Source: Methylocaldum szegediense
Lineage (GTDB): Bacteria > Pseudomonadota > Gammaproteobacteria > Methylococcales > Methylococcaceae
Length of the DNA: 64,000 bases
Direction: 5' to 3'
Assembly: GCF_949769195.1 (NCBI RefSeq)
Contig: NZ_OX458333.1
Span: 186,001 to 250,000, forward strand
The position numbers were made by a program, and so were the translations under genes. This document shows positions 9,632 through 18,488 of the stretch, piece after piece. Within the stretch, counting starts at the first letter, position 1. Every line of letters starts with the position of its first letter. The notes beneath the pieces were generated by a model. It saw nothing but the letters and a program-made list of their open reading frames with translations. It did no database searches and had not been told where the DNA came from.

Positions 9632-11746
9632 TCAATCGCTAGGCGACGGTTCGGTTTTGCGCACCGTGCGAGACATCGGATTCACGGTTTTCAATCGATC
9701 CGCGAGATAACGCTGCATGAATCGCCCAGCCAGCGGCAGAAGGGCGGCGCCAAAAGATGCGTGGCCCAAACGAATTCTACGCCACGCGTTTTGCACGGCC
9801 GTCACGTCGCCTTGTTGTCTTATCCGATCTAGGTAAAGCAGGATCGCGTCCCGCGCGCGGGCGGAGTGGCCACATGCGAGATTGTCGATGGTTTGGTGGA
9901 GTTGAACGATCGTGGGGTCGATGCCGTGATGGCCAAGAATATCCGCGGCCTCCATGTAGCCGGCGCCGAGGCCGCTAAGCTCGATGGCCAGATTAAGACC
10001 CAAGAGCTCCGGGAAATAGCGATCCTTTAGCAGCCCGATAGCGAGCATGTAAACCGGGAATTCAAAGGCAGCGTCAATAAACCTCGCATCGCGGGCGAAA
10101 TCCTCGGTTTCGAACTCAGGGGTCGTCAAGCTCAAGCTTTGGAGCAGTCGCCGATAGACGTTGGCGTGATTCCGTTCGGGGTTGCCGTTTCCCACTTCGT
10201 CAGCATAGATCTGTAGTAAATGCCGTTCCACCTCCCCGAGGTTCTCGGAAGCCGTCGGAACAGCGGCCAGCCAGCACCCGTCCACCAGGATGGAAGGTGC
10301 GAGTTGTAGAGCCGCCCAGACGCAAAAATCCCGACCGACTCGGGGATTGCCGTTTGAAGGGCGATAACGCCCCGCTTCCCGGCAGTAAAGGCCCTCTACC
10401 CACTGGGTAAAGGCTATCGGATCGTAATGGCGTAAGGTACGCGGAGGCGGTTTCAACCGTTCCAACCAGCGGCTGCGCCTAAGAATGCGTTCCACGGCTA
10501 TCGTGGCCTCTGGCGGGCAATCTTCGGCGGACTCCGCATTGAGTAGGGCGGTGAAAAGCTTGCGATAGTCGACGGTAGTCCGAGAGATATTTTTTTCCGA
10601 GCGACCGTTCGAGTTAGGCCGGTGTAAATTGGCGACGCGATCGCTGACGGGTGGGTGGACCGCTCCATTCGCGCGGAGCGATTCGACCTCGGCGCTAGGG
10701 TTTTCGATCCAGCCGAGACACACCTGCCTTTCTTCCGCGGTGAACACGCCGAACATCGGGCCGCCGAAGTCCATGGCGCGGATCAGCCGGCTGGCCGCCG
10801 GACACCGGAGGTCTGTGTAGGGCGAGTTTCTTAGCGCTTCGAGCAGGGGAACGGGATCGTCCTCGGCTTGCGCGAGCCACCGGTCGAGGCTTTGCCCTTG
10901 CAGCATGACCCGGTGATGGTAGCCCACGGCGTACGGGCGCTTGGTCCTAATGATATCGGCCATGATCTCGGTGGCCGTCGGGTGCCGGGCCCGGACGGCT
11001 GCGACACCGGCTAGAAGCGATTCAAGCGAGTGGCGGTAGAGAAGCCATCCGGCGCCGATCCGTTCAGGATCGCACCGTTCCCTGAGACAGGACGCCAGCG
11101 CGGCCGAGGCCATCGGGCGTACGTCTTTCGCAAATCGCTCCCGTGCAGACATCCAAGCCGTTGCATCCTCTCTCGCCAGCGAAGCCCACCAGGCCGGATC
11201 CAAGAAGCAATGAGCGAGGGTATAGCCCAGCAGTTCGGGAAAAAAGGTACGGGGCCTGTGCATCAGGCCGAGCTGGAGGCAGGGCATGTGCAGGGCGAAA
11301 TTGGGAATACGGCGGTCGTTGAAAAAAGTTGGGCTGTAAAGAGGCGGGAGACTTATGCCCGAACAGGTCAGCAAATTCCGAAAATGCAGGGGCAAGGCCG
11401 GTGAATCGTCCTCCAGGCCGACAATCCGGCAGTAAATCGCGAACAAATGGCCGTGCGCGGACAAATGTCCCGTGGCCGGTTGGGAGACGCGCGCCAGCCA
11501 CACACCTTCAAGCAGCAGGGCGGGACTGAGCGCGAGGAGCAGGGTTCGCCGCTCGCCCCGATCGGCAAGGTCGGGTGTTCCTACCGGCTGCCAAGCCTCG
11601 AGCCGGACTTCAGGAGGGCCTCGTTGTTTCCGAGCCTCGCCGAGGGCCGCTTTCACGAAATCCTCGGCGGCTTGCAAGGTCTCTCGACCAGGAGAACCGT
11701 TCAGCAGCACCTGGCAAAGAGAACGAATGTCGGACGGCGTGCTCAT
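9632..11746 (-). CDS. Tandem heme-oxygenase-like (iron-containing redox enzyme) protein, 704 aa
   Basis: Two related halves. The C-terminal half (from about residue 390) has the pattern of the iron-containing redox enzyme family (heme-oxygenase-like diiron oxidases such as UndA, BesC, SznF): an E..H helix (EVERHLLQIYADEVGNG), YFPELLGLNLAIELSG with a Glu, and a late helix with H, D and H (QLHQTIDNLACGHSARARD). The N-terminal half repeats the scheme (SAHGHLFAIYCRIVGLEDDS; FFPELLGYTLAHCF) but lacks the corresponding Glu residues, so it may be catalytically dead. It overlaps the carbamoyltransferase stop as TAATG at 11744-11748. The reaction is unknown; N-oxygenation or oxidative C-C cleavage are known chemistries of the family. 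Confidence 0.65.
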   Translation of the reverse strand: MSTPSDIRSLCQVLLNGSPGRETLQAAEDFVKAALGEARKQRGPPEVRLEAWQPVGTPDLADRGERRTLLLALSPALLLEGVWLARVSQPATGHLSAHGHLFAIYCRIVGLEDDSPALPLHFRNLLTCSGISLPPLYSPTFFNDRRIPNFALHMPCLQLGLMHRPRTFFPELLGYTLAHCFLDPAWWASLAREDATAWMSARERFAKDVRPMASAALASCLRERCDPERIGAGWLLYRHSLESLLAGVAAVRARHPTATEIMADIIRTKRPYAVGYHHRVMLQGQSLDRWLAQAEDDPVPLLEALRNSPYTDLRCPAASRLIRAMDFGGPMFGVFTAEERQVCLGWIENPSAEVESLRANGAVHPPVSDRVANLHRPNSNGRSEKNISRTTVDYRKLFTALLNAESAEDCPPEATIAVERILRRSRWLERLKPPPRTLRHYDPIAFTQWVEGLYCREAGRYRPSNGNPRVGRDFCVWAALQLAPSILVDGCWLAAVPTASENLGEVERHLLQIYADEVGNGNPERNHANVYRRLLQSLSLTTPEFETEDFARDARFIDAAFEFPVYMLAIGLLKDRYFPELLGLNLAIELSGLGAGYMEAADILGHHGIDPTIVQLHQTIDNLACGHSARARDAILLYLDRIRQQGDVTAVQNAWRRIRLGHASFGAALLPLAGRFMQRYLADRLKTVNPMSRTVRKTEPSPSD

Positions 11747-13506
11747 TATTGGATGCCGGGTTTGGTAAATAAATGATCGCCGATGACCAGGGCGTCGAGA
11801 CCGGAGGTGAGGAACACGCTGGCGGCGTCTTCCACGCTATGCACGATGGGCTTGCCCATGACGTTGAAGCTGGTGTTGAGCAGCACCGGGACGCCCGACC
11901 GCCGGTGAAATTCGGACAGCAAGGCATGAAAACGCGGGTTCCAATCCTCTTTGAGTGTCTGCAAGCGTCCGGTACCGTCGACATGGACCACGGCGGGCAC
12001 TCGGTCGCGCACGGCTGGCTTGAAGCGCAGGGTACGGTCCATGTAGGGACTCTCCTGGTAGTTCGCGAAGAAATCCAGACCGTACTCGTGCAGAATGACC
12101 GGAGCGTAGGGTCGGAAACGTTCGCGGAATTTCACCTCGCGGTTGATGCGCTCGCCCATATCCTTCGGCCGGGGATCGGCCAGGATGGAACGGTTGCCCA
12201 ACGCACGTGGGCCGAATTCGGCGCGGCCTTGAATCCAGCCCAGGATTCTTCCCCGGGCGAGAAGATCGGCGGCAGCGGAGATCACGGCTTCGCCCGGCAA
12301 GTGTCGAACCGGCAGTTGTGCGTATCGGGCCAAGCGTTCGACCGCCTCAGGCTTGATGCGACTTCCAAGATAGGGCGAAAGGCAGCGGGGTTCTATCCTG
12401 CGTTCCGGATGGTCTTCGTGAAAGGCGAGTAGCGCCGCGCCGAGAGCGGTACCATCATCGGCGGGTGCCGGCGGTACATAAAGCGACCGGAACGGCGTAT
12501 GGGTCAACAGTTGCCCGTTGCAGACTGAATTCAACGCGCACCCGCCGGCGAAAGCCAGATGATCGGATGGGACGGCCTCATGGAGATTGGCGATCAGCTG
12601 GTTGACGGTTTCGGTGAAAAAATGCTGCCCGGTATGGGCGAGGTCGGCGGCGGTCTCGGGTGCATCATCCTTCGATCGCTTACGGGTCATTAGACGGTCG
12701 AGATATTCGAAAAATCGATCATAATCCGGAACCACTCGCAAGCCTTCGACCCGCATCGAGCTGCGCAGCCAGCTCAAAATTTCCTCGTCGATCCGCCCGT
12801 AAGAAGCGAGCCCCATGACTTTCCATTCCTCTCCGCCAATCCAGTCAAAGCCGCAGAGTTCGGTGAGCTTCATATAGTAAAATCCGAGGCTCAGCGGGCC
12901 ATGCGCTTCGAAGAGCGGTTTCAGGGCCCCGTTGCGGTAGGTGAAGAACGCCATCGAGCCCTCCTCGCCGTAGGAATCAATGACCGCGCAGACGGCCTCG
13001 TCGAACGGGCTGCCATAACAGGCCAGCGCGGCATGGGTCAGGTGATGGTCGTAATGTCGGAAGCGGACGGACGCCCCAGGGAAATCATGTCCCAGTGTCC
13101 GCGCCAGGTTGATTCCGATCCGCCTCATAGCATGGTGCTGGCACGCCAACATATGATGGATCTGATACATTTCTAACCAGGTGGTTAGTCGACGGCCTTT
13201 GCCGCGCAAGATGCCCCGGGGTGACAGCCAACCGAGGCGCTTCGCAAGCCGCTCGTAGATCGGCCGGGATTTGCGCCAGTTGCAAGCGATAACGAACTCA
13301 TCGGCATCAGCGCAGTACTCGCGCAATAGCTTCGGAATAAGGTATAGGTTGTCCGGCTCGCAGTTCAGGGCGCGCTTGTATTGAAGAGGACGCTCGGTTG
13401 CCTCGGCGAACAGGATCTCGCCCTTATCGTTCAGGATGGACAGCGCCGGGTCGTGATAGGTTACACAGAGGCCGACATAATACGTTCGGGAGTCGTGTTT
13501 CTTCAT
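11746..13506 (-). CDS. O-carbamoyltransferase, NodU/CmcH/TobZ family
   Basis: These enzymes transfer a carbamoyl group from carbamoyl phosphate via carbamoyl-AMP to a hydroxyl of a natural product. The 586-residue protein has the Kae1-like N-terminal domain (YYVGLCVTYHDPALSIL at the start; metal-binding HYDHHLTHAALA; GCALNSVCNGQL). The C-terminal domain carries ILGWIQGRAEFGPRALGNRS, ILADPR, KFRERFRPYAPVI, VPVLLNTSFNVMGKPIV and a terminal DALVIG. All are hallmarks of TobZ/CmcH. The start at 13506 is only 18 bases from the divergent AlkB-like gene. It is coupled to the downstream tandem diiron-like gene. Predicts a carbamate in the product. Confidence 0.92.
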   Translation of the reverse strand: MKKHDSRTYYVGLCVTYHDPALSILNDKGEILFAEATERPLQYKRALNCEPDNLYLIPKLLREYCADADEFVIACNWRKSRPIYERLAKRLGWLSPRGILRGKGRRLTTWLEMYQIHHMLACQHHAMRRIGINLARTLGHDFPGASVRFRHYDHHLTHAALACYGSPFDEAVCAVIDSYGEEGSMAFFTYRNGALKPLFEAHGPLSLGFYYMKLTELCGFDWIGGEEWKVMGLASYGRIDEEILSWLRSSMRVEGLRVVPDYDRFFEYLDRLMTRKRSKDDAPETAADLAHTGQHFFTETVNQLIANLHEAVPSDHLAFAGGCALNSVCNGQLLTHTPFRSLYVPPAPADDGTALGAALLAFHEDHPERRIEPRCLSPYLGSRIKPEAVERLARYAQLPVRHLPGEAVISAAADLLARGRILGWIQGRAEFGPRALGNRSILADPRPKDMGERINREVKFRERFRPYAPVILHEYGLDFFANYQESPYMDRTLRFKPAVRDRVPAVVHVDGTGRLQTLKEDWNPRFHALLSEFHRRSGVPVLLNTSFNVMGKPIVHSVEDAASVFLTSGLDALVIGDHLFTKPGIQ

Positions 13507-13524
13507 CGTCGATTCCGAAAGCCT

Positions 13525-14652
13525 ATGGACATTCTAACGACAACCGGGTCTGAAGGGATTTCGAGGGCGGTTCGTTTGCGGGAATTCTTGCCACCTTGGT
13601 GGTGTGGTTTCGGCATCAGTCTGGTCATGCCGAGCTGCGTGCTGGGCTTTTTCGCCTTTGGTCCTCATCAGGTGCTGCCGGCACTTGCCTGGACGCTACC
13701 GTTCGCCGCTCTATTCTTAGTCGATTGTTTCGGTCCTTCCGAAAGGCGGTTGGTCCCGGCAGACGCGCCCCCCTGGTTTTTCGACGGAATCCTTTACGTT
13801 CTCGTTTCGTTGCAGGCATTGAACGTTTTCGCTCTGGGCCTTTGCGTCTCGCGGCTTAAGTGGGCCGGTCCAGTAGAGGTTATGGATAGTCTCGGCAACC
13901 TCCTGGCGGTGCGAATCATGGTCGGAACCAATTTTTGCTGTGCGGCCATTTGTCCCGCGCACGAGTTCATCCACAGACATCGCCGTTGGCAGAGGATGCT
14001 GGGTCGGTTTCTACTCGTTACCGTATTTTTCGATCATTTCGCGATCGCACACAAGACGGCCCACCATGCCCGGCTAGGGAGTACCCTGGATCCATCCACA
14101 GCTGCCGCGGGTGAGAGCTATGAAGACTTTTTTCGGCGGACGGCGATTCACCAGTGGCGGATCGCTTGGGGTGTGGACCGAAAGGCTACCGCCACGGGAG
14201 TTGCGGTCGAAGCGCTATGGCTTGTTGTATACACATGGCTGTTCGGCCTCTTAGCGGCGGTGGTGTATCTACGATGCGCCTACCTCGCGGTACGCATCCT
14301 GGAGGCCGTCAACTACTTTCAACATTACGGGTTGACCGAAGGCTCCGGCCTGTCTCGCCTGACCGCCTGGCGCAACGATTCGGTCATCAGCCTATTTCTT
14401 TTTCTGGGTCTCACGCGCCATGCCGATCACCATCGCCGCCCTGGAGTGCCTTATCCTCGGCTGCGGGCATTGGACGAAGGTCCGGCCATGCCGTGCGGTT
14501 ATTGGGGAATGGCCGTGATGGTGCTGAGGCGTAATGAGAAATACCGATCTTGGATGGAGTCGCAAATCAATGCGGCTGTTCGGAGCGAGGATCGGCCCGC
14601 GATCGTTCAGTCTGCCAATACGCCGGCAAACGATCGAGCCCGCGGATGGTGA
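13525..14652 (+). CDS. AlkB-type membrane diiron oxygenase (fatty acid desaturase superfamily)
   Basis: A 375-residue integral membrane protein with several hydrophobic segments and the histidine clusters of the alkane monooxygenase/desaturase superfamily: HEFIHRH, AHKTAHH, NYFQHYGL and LTRHADHH. These correspond to AlkB motifs HELxHK, EHxxGHH, NYxEHYGL and LQRHSDHH, with Gln replacing the usual Glu of the NYxEHYGL box. Likely hydroxylates or desaturates an acyl chain or the product. The ATG at 13525 is chosen because it precedes the first hydrophobic block; the upstream frame is antisense to the carbamoyltransferase. Its last 86 bases overlap the 3' end of the convergent P450 gene. Confidence 0.85.
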   Translation: MDILTTTGSEGISRAVRLREFLPPWWCGFGISLVMPSCVLGFFAFGPHQVLPALAWTLPFAALFLVDCFGPSERRLVPADAPPWFFDGILYVLVSLQALNVFALGLCVSRLKWAGPVEVMDSLGNLLAVRIMVGTNFCCAAICPAHEFIHRHRRWQRMLGRFLLVTVFFDHFAIAHKTAHHARLGSTLDPSTAAAGESYEDFFRRTAIHQWRIAWGVDRKATATGVAVEALWLVVYTWLFGLLAAVVYLRCAYLAVRILEAVNYFQHYGLTEGSGLSRLTAWRNDSVISLFLFLGLTRHADHHRRPGVPYPRLRALDEGPAMPCGYWGMAVMVLRRNEKYRSWMESQINAAVRSEDRPAIVQSANTPANDRARGW

Positions 14653-15814
14653 TAGTGGGTTTCCACGGTGGGTCGTCGACACCCTCGAGCTGTAGCTCGG
14701 GCAGCCTGCGCAATAAACCGGCCAACGCCGTTTCGAGCTCGATGCGCGCAAGGCGGGCGCCCAGGCAATAGTGCATGCCGCCTCCGAACGACAGCGGCTT
14801 TTGCGTTTGCTCCGGGCGTTCGATCAGGAATCGCTCGGGCTGTTCGAACACAGCTGGATCGCGATTGGCCGCCGCCAGGTTGATGTAGACCGTTTCGCCT
14901 CGTTTGATCGTTACCGTGCCGATGGTGACATCCTGCATGGCGACGCGCGCAGCGATATGGACCGAGGTTTCGTAACGGAGGCACTCGTTTACCGCTCGCG
15001 GCAGCAGCGAAAGATTGGTTCGGAGCAATGCCAATTGTTCGGGATGTCGGAACAGAGTCAAGAGTGCATTGCCGATCATGTTGGCGGTAGTTTCGTGCCC
15101 GGCGAGGAACAGGAGGGCCACGTTGGCGACAATTTCATCCCGGCTCAGCCGGTCTTCGCCTTCCTCGGCTTGAAGTAAAAGAGAAATCAGGTCATGGCCG
15201 GGATTCTTGCGGCGTTCGTCGCAAATATTCCGGAAATGGCGCTCGAACGCTTGCGCGGCCCGGTTGGCAGCATCGATGTCGGACGGTCCAATGGGACTCA
15301 GTTCGAACACCTTGACAAGAGCCTGGGCATCTTCGAGATAGGGAAGACCGTCTTCAGGCGGGATATCGAGAAGCGCGCAGATGATCCGGACGGGCAGCGG
15401 ATAGGCGAACATCCTTACCAGGTCTGCGCAGCCATGGTCGATGAATTCGTCGATCAGCCGGTCGGTTTCGCGCTGGGCCAGACGGCGCAGTTCGGGAGCC
15501 TGTTTTACACTGAAAGCCTTGCCGACGAGCGCACGCAGGCGAGTGTGCTCGGGTGGATTCATGAGTAGCATGAAGCGATTCACCATCTGAAAGGCGGGTT
15601 CCTTAACTGCGCCCGCTCCGTAGCGGCGGGCGACCCCGGCCAGAAAGTCCTTGCCGAAGCGAGGATCACGGAGGATGCGGTCGGCATCCTCGTAACGGGT
15701 TGTGAGCCAAGCGCCGGGCATGAGCCGATGGAGCGGCGCCGCATTGCGCAGTTCTGCGTAAAACGGATAAGGGGTTCTCAAAAATGCTGGTGAATTGAGA
15801 TCGATACTGAGCAC
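14567..15814 (-). CDS. Cytochrome P450 (bacterial soluble class, 415 aa)
   Basis: Soluble bacterial P450, no membrane anchor. It has the I-helix AGHETTANMIG, the K-helix E-C-L-R within VNECLRYET, and the heme-binding loop FGGGMHYCLGARLAR with the axial Cys at residue 350. N-terminal YPFYAELRNAAPLHRL and NPPEHTRLRALVGKAF are typical of the CYP107/CYP102-like actinobacterial and proteobacterial types. It probably hydroxylates the product of the adjacent biosynthetic genes. No ferredoxin gene is adjacent. Its 3' end overlaps the convergent AlkB-like gene. Confidence 0.93.
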   Translation of the reverse strand: MLSIDLNSPAFLRTPYPFYAELRNAAPLHRLMPGAWLTTRYEDADRILRDPRFGKDFLAGVARRYGAGAVKEPAFQMVNRFMLLMNPPEHTRLRALVGKAFSVKQAPELRRLAQRETDRLIDEFIDHGCADLVRMFAYPLPVRIICALLDIPPEDGLPYLEDAQALVKVFELSPIGPSDIDAANRAAQAFERHFRNICDERRKNPGHDLISLLLQAEEGEDRLSRDEIVANVALLFLAGHETTANMIGNALLTLFRHPEQLALLRTNLSLLPRAVNECLRYETSVHIAARVAMQDVTIGTVTIKRGETVYINLAAANRDPAVFEQPERFLIERPEQTQKPLSFGGGMHYCLGARLARIELETALAGLLRRLPELQLEGVDDPPWKPTITIRGLDRLPAYWQTERSRADPRSEQPH

Positions 15815-16027
15815 GGTGACCGATTTGCCCGTTAGGAATGCGTGCGGAATCGAACGAAGATACCCGATTCATGACAAATCCATAAAGAGGGTCGATGGCG
15901 CCGGTTGCCCCGCTCCCCATCTTTCTGGAACGACATCCGTGTACGTCGCTGTTTTGTCGGAACTCGTCCCGGGCCGTGGCAGAGGGGGAGCGTGCCCGGC
16001 CGATTTCCCGAGTCTCCGCCGGGCGGC

Positions 16028-16067
16028 AAAAAGGGCCCGCAACCCAACGCGTTGGGTCGCGAAGCCC
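16028..16067 (-). terminator. Rho-independent terminator of the TonB-dependent receptor gene
   Basis: Read on the minus strand: a GC-rich hairpin whose core is the perfect palindrome ACCCAACGCGTTGGGT (16042-16057), extended by CGCG/TGCG and, past a bulge, GGGC/GCCC pairs. It is followed at once by five T (16028-16032). It sits 40 bases after the receptor stop at 16108. The rest of 15815-16027 shows no gene and would hold the P450 promoter. Confidence 0.8.
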
Positions 16068-16107
16068 GATTTGCTCGTGAAAGGGCCTTCAGCCGCTTCT
16101 TGCCCGG

Positions 16108-18186
16108 TTAGAATCGATATTCCACGCCGCCGTAGAAGGCTCGTCCGTCGCCGGGATAGAACTGGGACGCGGGACTACTGAGTACGGAGGCATTCGCGAT
16201 AACGCCGGTGGTTGCAGCATAGGTTTCGTCAGTCAGGTTCCTAGCTTCGAAGTAGGCGGAAAACCCTTGTTTGGTCCGATAGCCGGCGCGAAAGCCCATG
16301 AGCGCATAGGCGTCGGCGGACAGTGTGTTGGCCAGGTCGACCGGGATACGGGTCGCAGACCATTCGACATTGGGGCCGGCATAAAAGCCCGATGGATGCT
16401 CATAGAGCAGTTCCGCTCTCAAATAGTGTTCCGGAATGCCAGGTAGTCGATTGTTGCCGTAAGTCGGATCGTTGTCGAACCGGAAATCGTTCCACATGTA
16501 TGACTGACGCAGAACGATATTATCGATCGGGCGAATTTCGAGACCGAGTTCGATGCCTTGGTGTATGGTCGTGGAGTCGGCGTTTCGGGTGATCGTGGCC
16601 GTTCCGGTCGGATCCGTCGGATCACGCAGTTGCAGCAATTCATTCTCGATCCAAGCGTGATAGTAGGACAGATCCCAGTTGATCCAGCCTTCCCTGCCAC
16701 GCGTGCCGACTTCCACCGTGCTGCCCCGCTGCGCGGTCAGTTGGAGAGGAACGTTGGTGCTCGTAAGAGTAAGTTCGCCGAATGACGGCGGCTCGAAGCT
16801 GCGGCTGAAGTTCACATACGCTTGGCTATTGGCGGTAAATTCCCAGCGTGCGCCGATTTTCGGGCTGACCCCGAAGAAATCCTGATGGTCGCTTTGATCG
16901 CCATTGCTCAGGAAGCGATCGGTATATTCACGCTTAGCGTAGGACAGTTGAAGGCCAGTGACCACGGCCAATTGGTGCAAGAAATAGTGTTGGTTTTCGC
17001 CGTAGAAATCGATGTTGATGGCGTCTTGCGTGCTCTTGGCCGTTCTCGCGCCGCGGTGGCCGCCAACGTTGGCGAAACGGTCGTCATGGGTTCGGCCGCC
17101 GGTCGGATATAGACCCAGGATGAAAATATTCTTGTGACCGAACAACTCGTGTTCGTTGGTGTAACGGATGTTTACGCCGAAATCATCGGAAACCTGGTCG
17201 AGGACCTGAAAAATGGGGTGGAAAAGATCCTTGTACGACCAGAAGCTGCTGATGTCGATGCGCTGCTTGTCGTCCCAGCGCCAGGTGGTGGTATTACCGA
17301 GCCGCAACAGCCGAAAATCGCGTTTTTGCTGGCCTCTCAGGCTGCCGGGATTGGCCTGGGTCGGATCTTCTTCCAACTGCGCCTTGGTCAAGCTTCCCGG
17401 CAGATTGGATTGGGTATTGACATACGTTACGTAGAACCGGGTTTCCAGGTTTTCGCTGAAGCGATAACCGAAATTGGCGAAAATCCGCTCGTTCTCCTGT
17501 TCGCTCCACTGGCGAAAACCGTTGGTGGAAAAGAAGGTTCCAGAGATGTAGTAATCGGCATTGCCGAGCACTTGCCCGGAGCTCACTTGAGCGCGATAGG
17601 TATCGAAACTACCGGACTCGAAGCGTAGCTGGAGCGGGGAAGCGGTATATCCGGTCCGGCTCACGAAATTGATCGCTCCGCCCAGGGTGGTCGAGCCGTA
17701 CATGAGCGCGTTGGCGCCACGATAGACTTCCACGTATTCTGCGGACAGAGGTTCGACCGCTTGCATGTCGAACCCGCCGTCGGCGAGATTCAAAGGAACG
17801 CCGTCCTGAAGGAGCTTGATGCCGCGGCCGTGAAACGTGCGTTGAAGGCCCGAACCGCGGATCGAGATGCGCGACTCTTCGGCGCCGAATCTCGGCTGTA
17901 CGTACACGCCCGGAGAGTAGTCGAGAACATCCTTGAGATTGGCGGCGCGGCCTTTTTCATAACTTTCCGCGTCGATGATATCGACGCCGCCCGGAACTCG
18001 GTTGATCTGCTCACGTGCGGTTTCGATATTGGGTACCGTCAAGGCCTGTGGCATGACGGCTTCACCGGTTACGGTCAGAGTCGGCAATTCGATGGGCTTG
18101 GTGTCATGATCGGCCCATGTTTTTCCCCCAAAAGTCGTTCCGCTGCACAAGAGTGCGATTGCTGTTTTTAAGCAATGCTTGTTCAT
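16108..18186 (-). CDS. TonB-dependent outer-membrane receptor (FecA-like)
   Basis: A 692-residue outer-membrane gated porin. It has an N-terminal signal peptide (LKTAIALLCSGTTFGGKTWA), a TonB-box-like segment (ELPTLTVTGEA), and a plug domain (LKDVLDYSPGVYV; SRISIRGSGLQRTFHGRG; VEVYRGANALMYGSTTLGGA). A long barrel follows, with NLTDETYA and a terminal aromatic residue (GVEYRF). The plug resembles ferric-siderophore/citrate receptors, but the ligand cannot be told. It lies next to the P450 of the biosynthetic region on the same strand with its own terminator between, so a link to uptake of the cluster's product is possible but unproven. I see no clear Fur box or cobalamin riboswitch upstream. 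Confidence 0.93.
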   Translation of the reverse strand: MNKHCLKTAIALLCSGTTFGGKTWADHDTKPIELPTLTVTGEAVMPQALTVPNIETAREQINRVPGGVDIIDAESYEKGRAANLKDVLDYSPGVYVQPRFGAEESRISIRGSGLQRTFHGRGIKLLQDGVPLNLADGGFDMQAVEPLSAEYVEVYRGANALMYGSTTLGGAINFVSRTGYTASPLQLRFESGSFDTYRAQVSSGQVLGNADYYISGTFFSTNGFRQWSEQENERIFANFGYRFSENLETRFYVTYVNTQSNLPGSLTKAQLEEDPTQANPGSLRGQQKRDFRLLRLGNTTTWRWDDKQRIDISSFWSYKDLFHPIFQVLDQVSDDFGVNIRYTNEHELFGHKNIFILGLYPTGGRTHDDRFANVGGHRGARTAKSTQDAINIDFYGENQHYFLHQLAVVTGLQLSYAKREYTDRFLSNGDQSDHQDFFGVSPKIGARWEFTANSQAYVNFSRSFEPPSFGELTLTSTNVPLQLTAQRGSTVEVGTRGREGWINWDLSYYHAWIENELLQLRDPTDPTGTATITRNADSTTIHQGIELGLEIRPIDNIVLRQSYMWNDFRFDNDPTYGNNRLPGIPEHYLRAELLYEHPSGFYAGPNVEWSATRIPVDLANTLSADAYALMGFRAGYRTKQGFSAYFEARNLTDETYAATTGVIANASVLSSPASQFYPGDGRAFYGGVEYRF

Positions 18187-18446
18187 TTTGGCTTGTTGTT
18201 TTCAAGTTTTTGTAGATGGCTGTGATTACAAGCATTAATCGAGCCAATCCATCTTCTGCCCGAGACCGGCGCGTAGCTAGAGGGAAAGTCGAACGCGATG
18301 TGTGAAAGCACGCAATATCAATGCAGAGGTGCGGCAGATGACACACGTATGGTTGACTTCGTGTGGGTCGGGTCGGATTCGGGAGCAGTTACCAGCGTTG
18401 GTGTTTCATGATTGTTTTTATTGGACTTTTTGGAAGCGCAGAGGCA

Positions 18447-18488
18447 GCGCCTCATCCGCTCGAAAGAGCGCCTCATCCGCTCGAAAGA
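18447..18488. repeat. Perfect 21-base tandem duplication upstream of ftsH
   Basis: The unit GCGCCTCATCCGCTCGAAAGA occurs twice head to tail at 18447-18467 and 18468-18488 with no mismatch. A 21-base unit would keep a reading frame, and overlapping short frames here translate it as repeated APHPLER or SSARK-type heptads, but none has support as a gene. The interval 18187-18804 otherwise holds no recognisable gene. Confidence 0.85.

Noticed and set aside
18187-18400. Possible cobalamin riboswitch or Fur box upstream of the TonB receptor
   Set aside because: I looked for a B12-box-like core and for GATAATGATAATCATTATC-like sites and saw neither.
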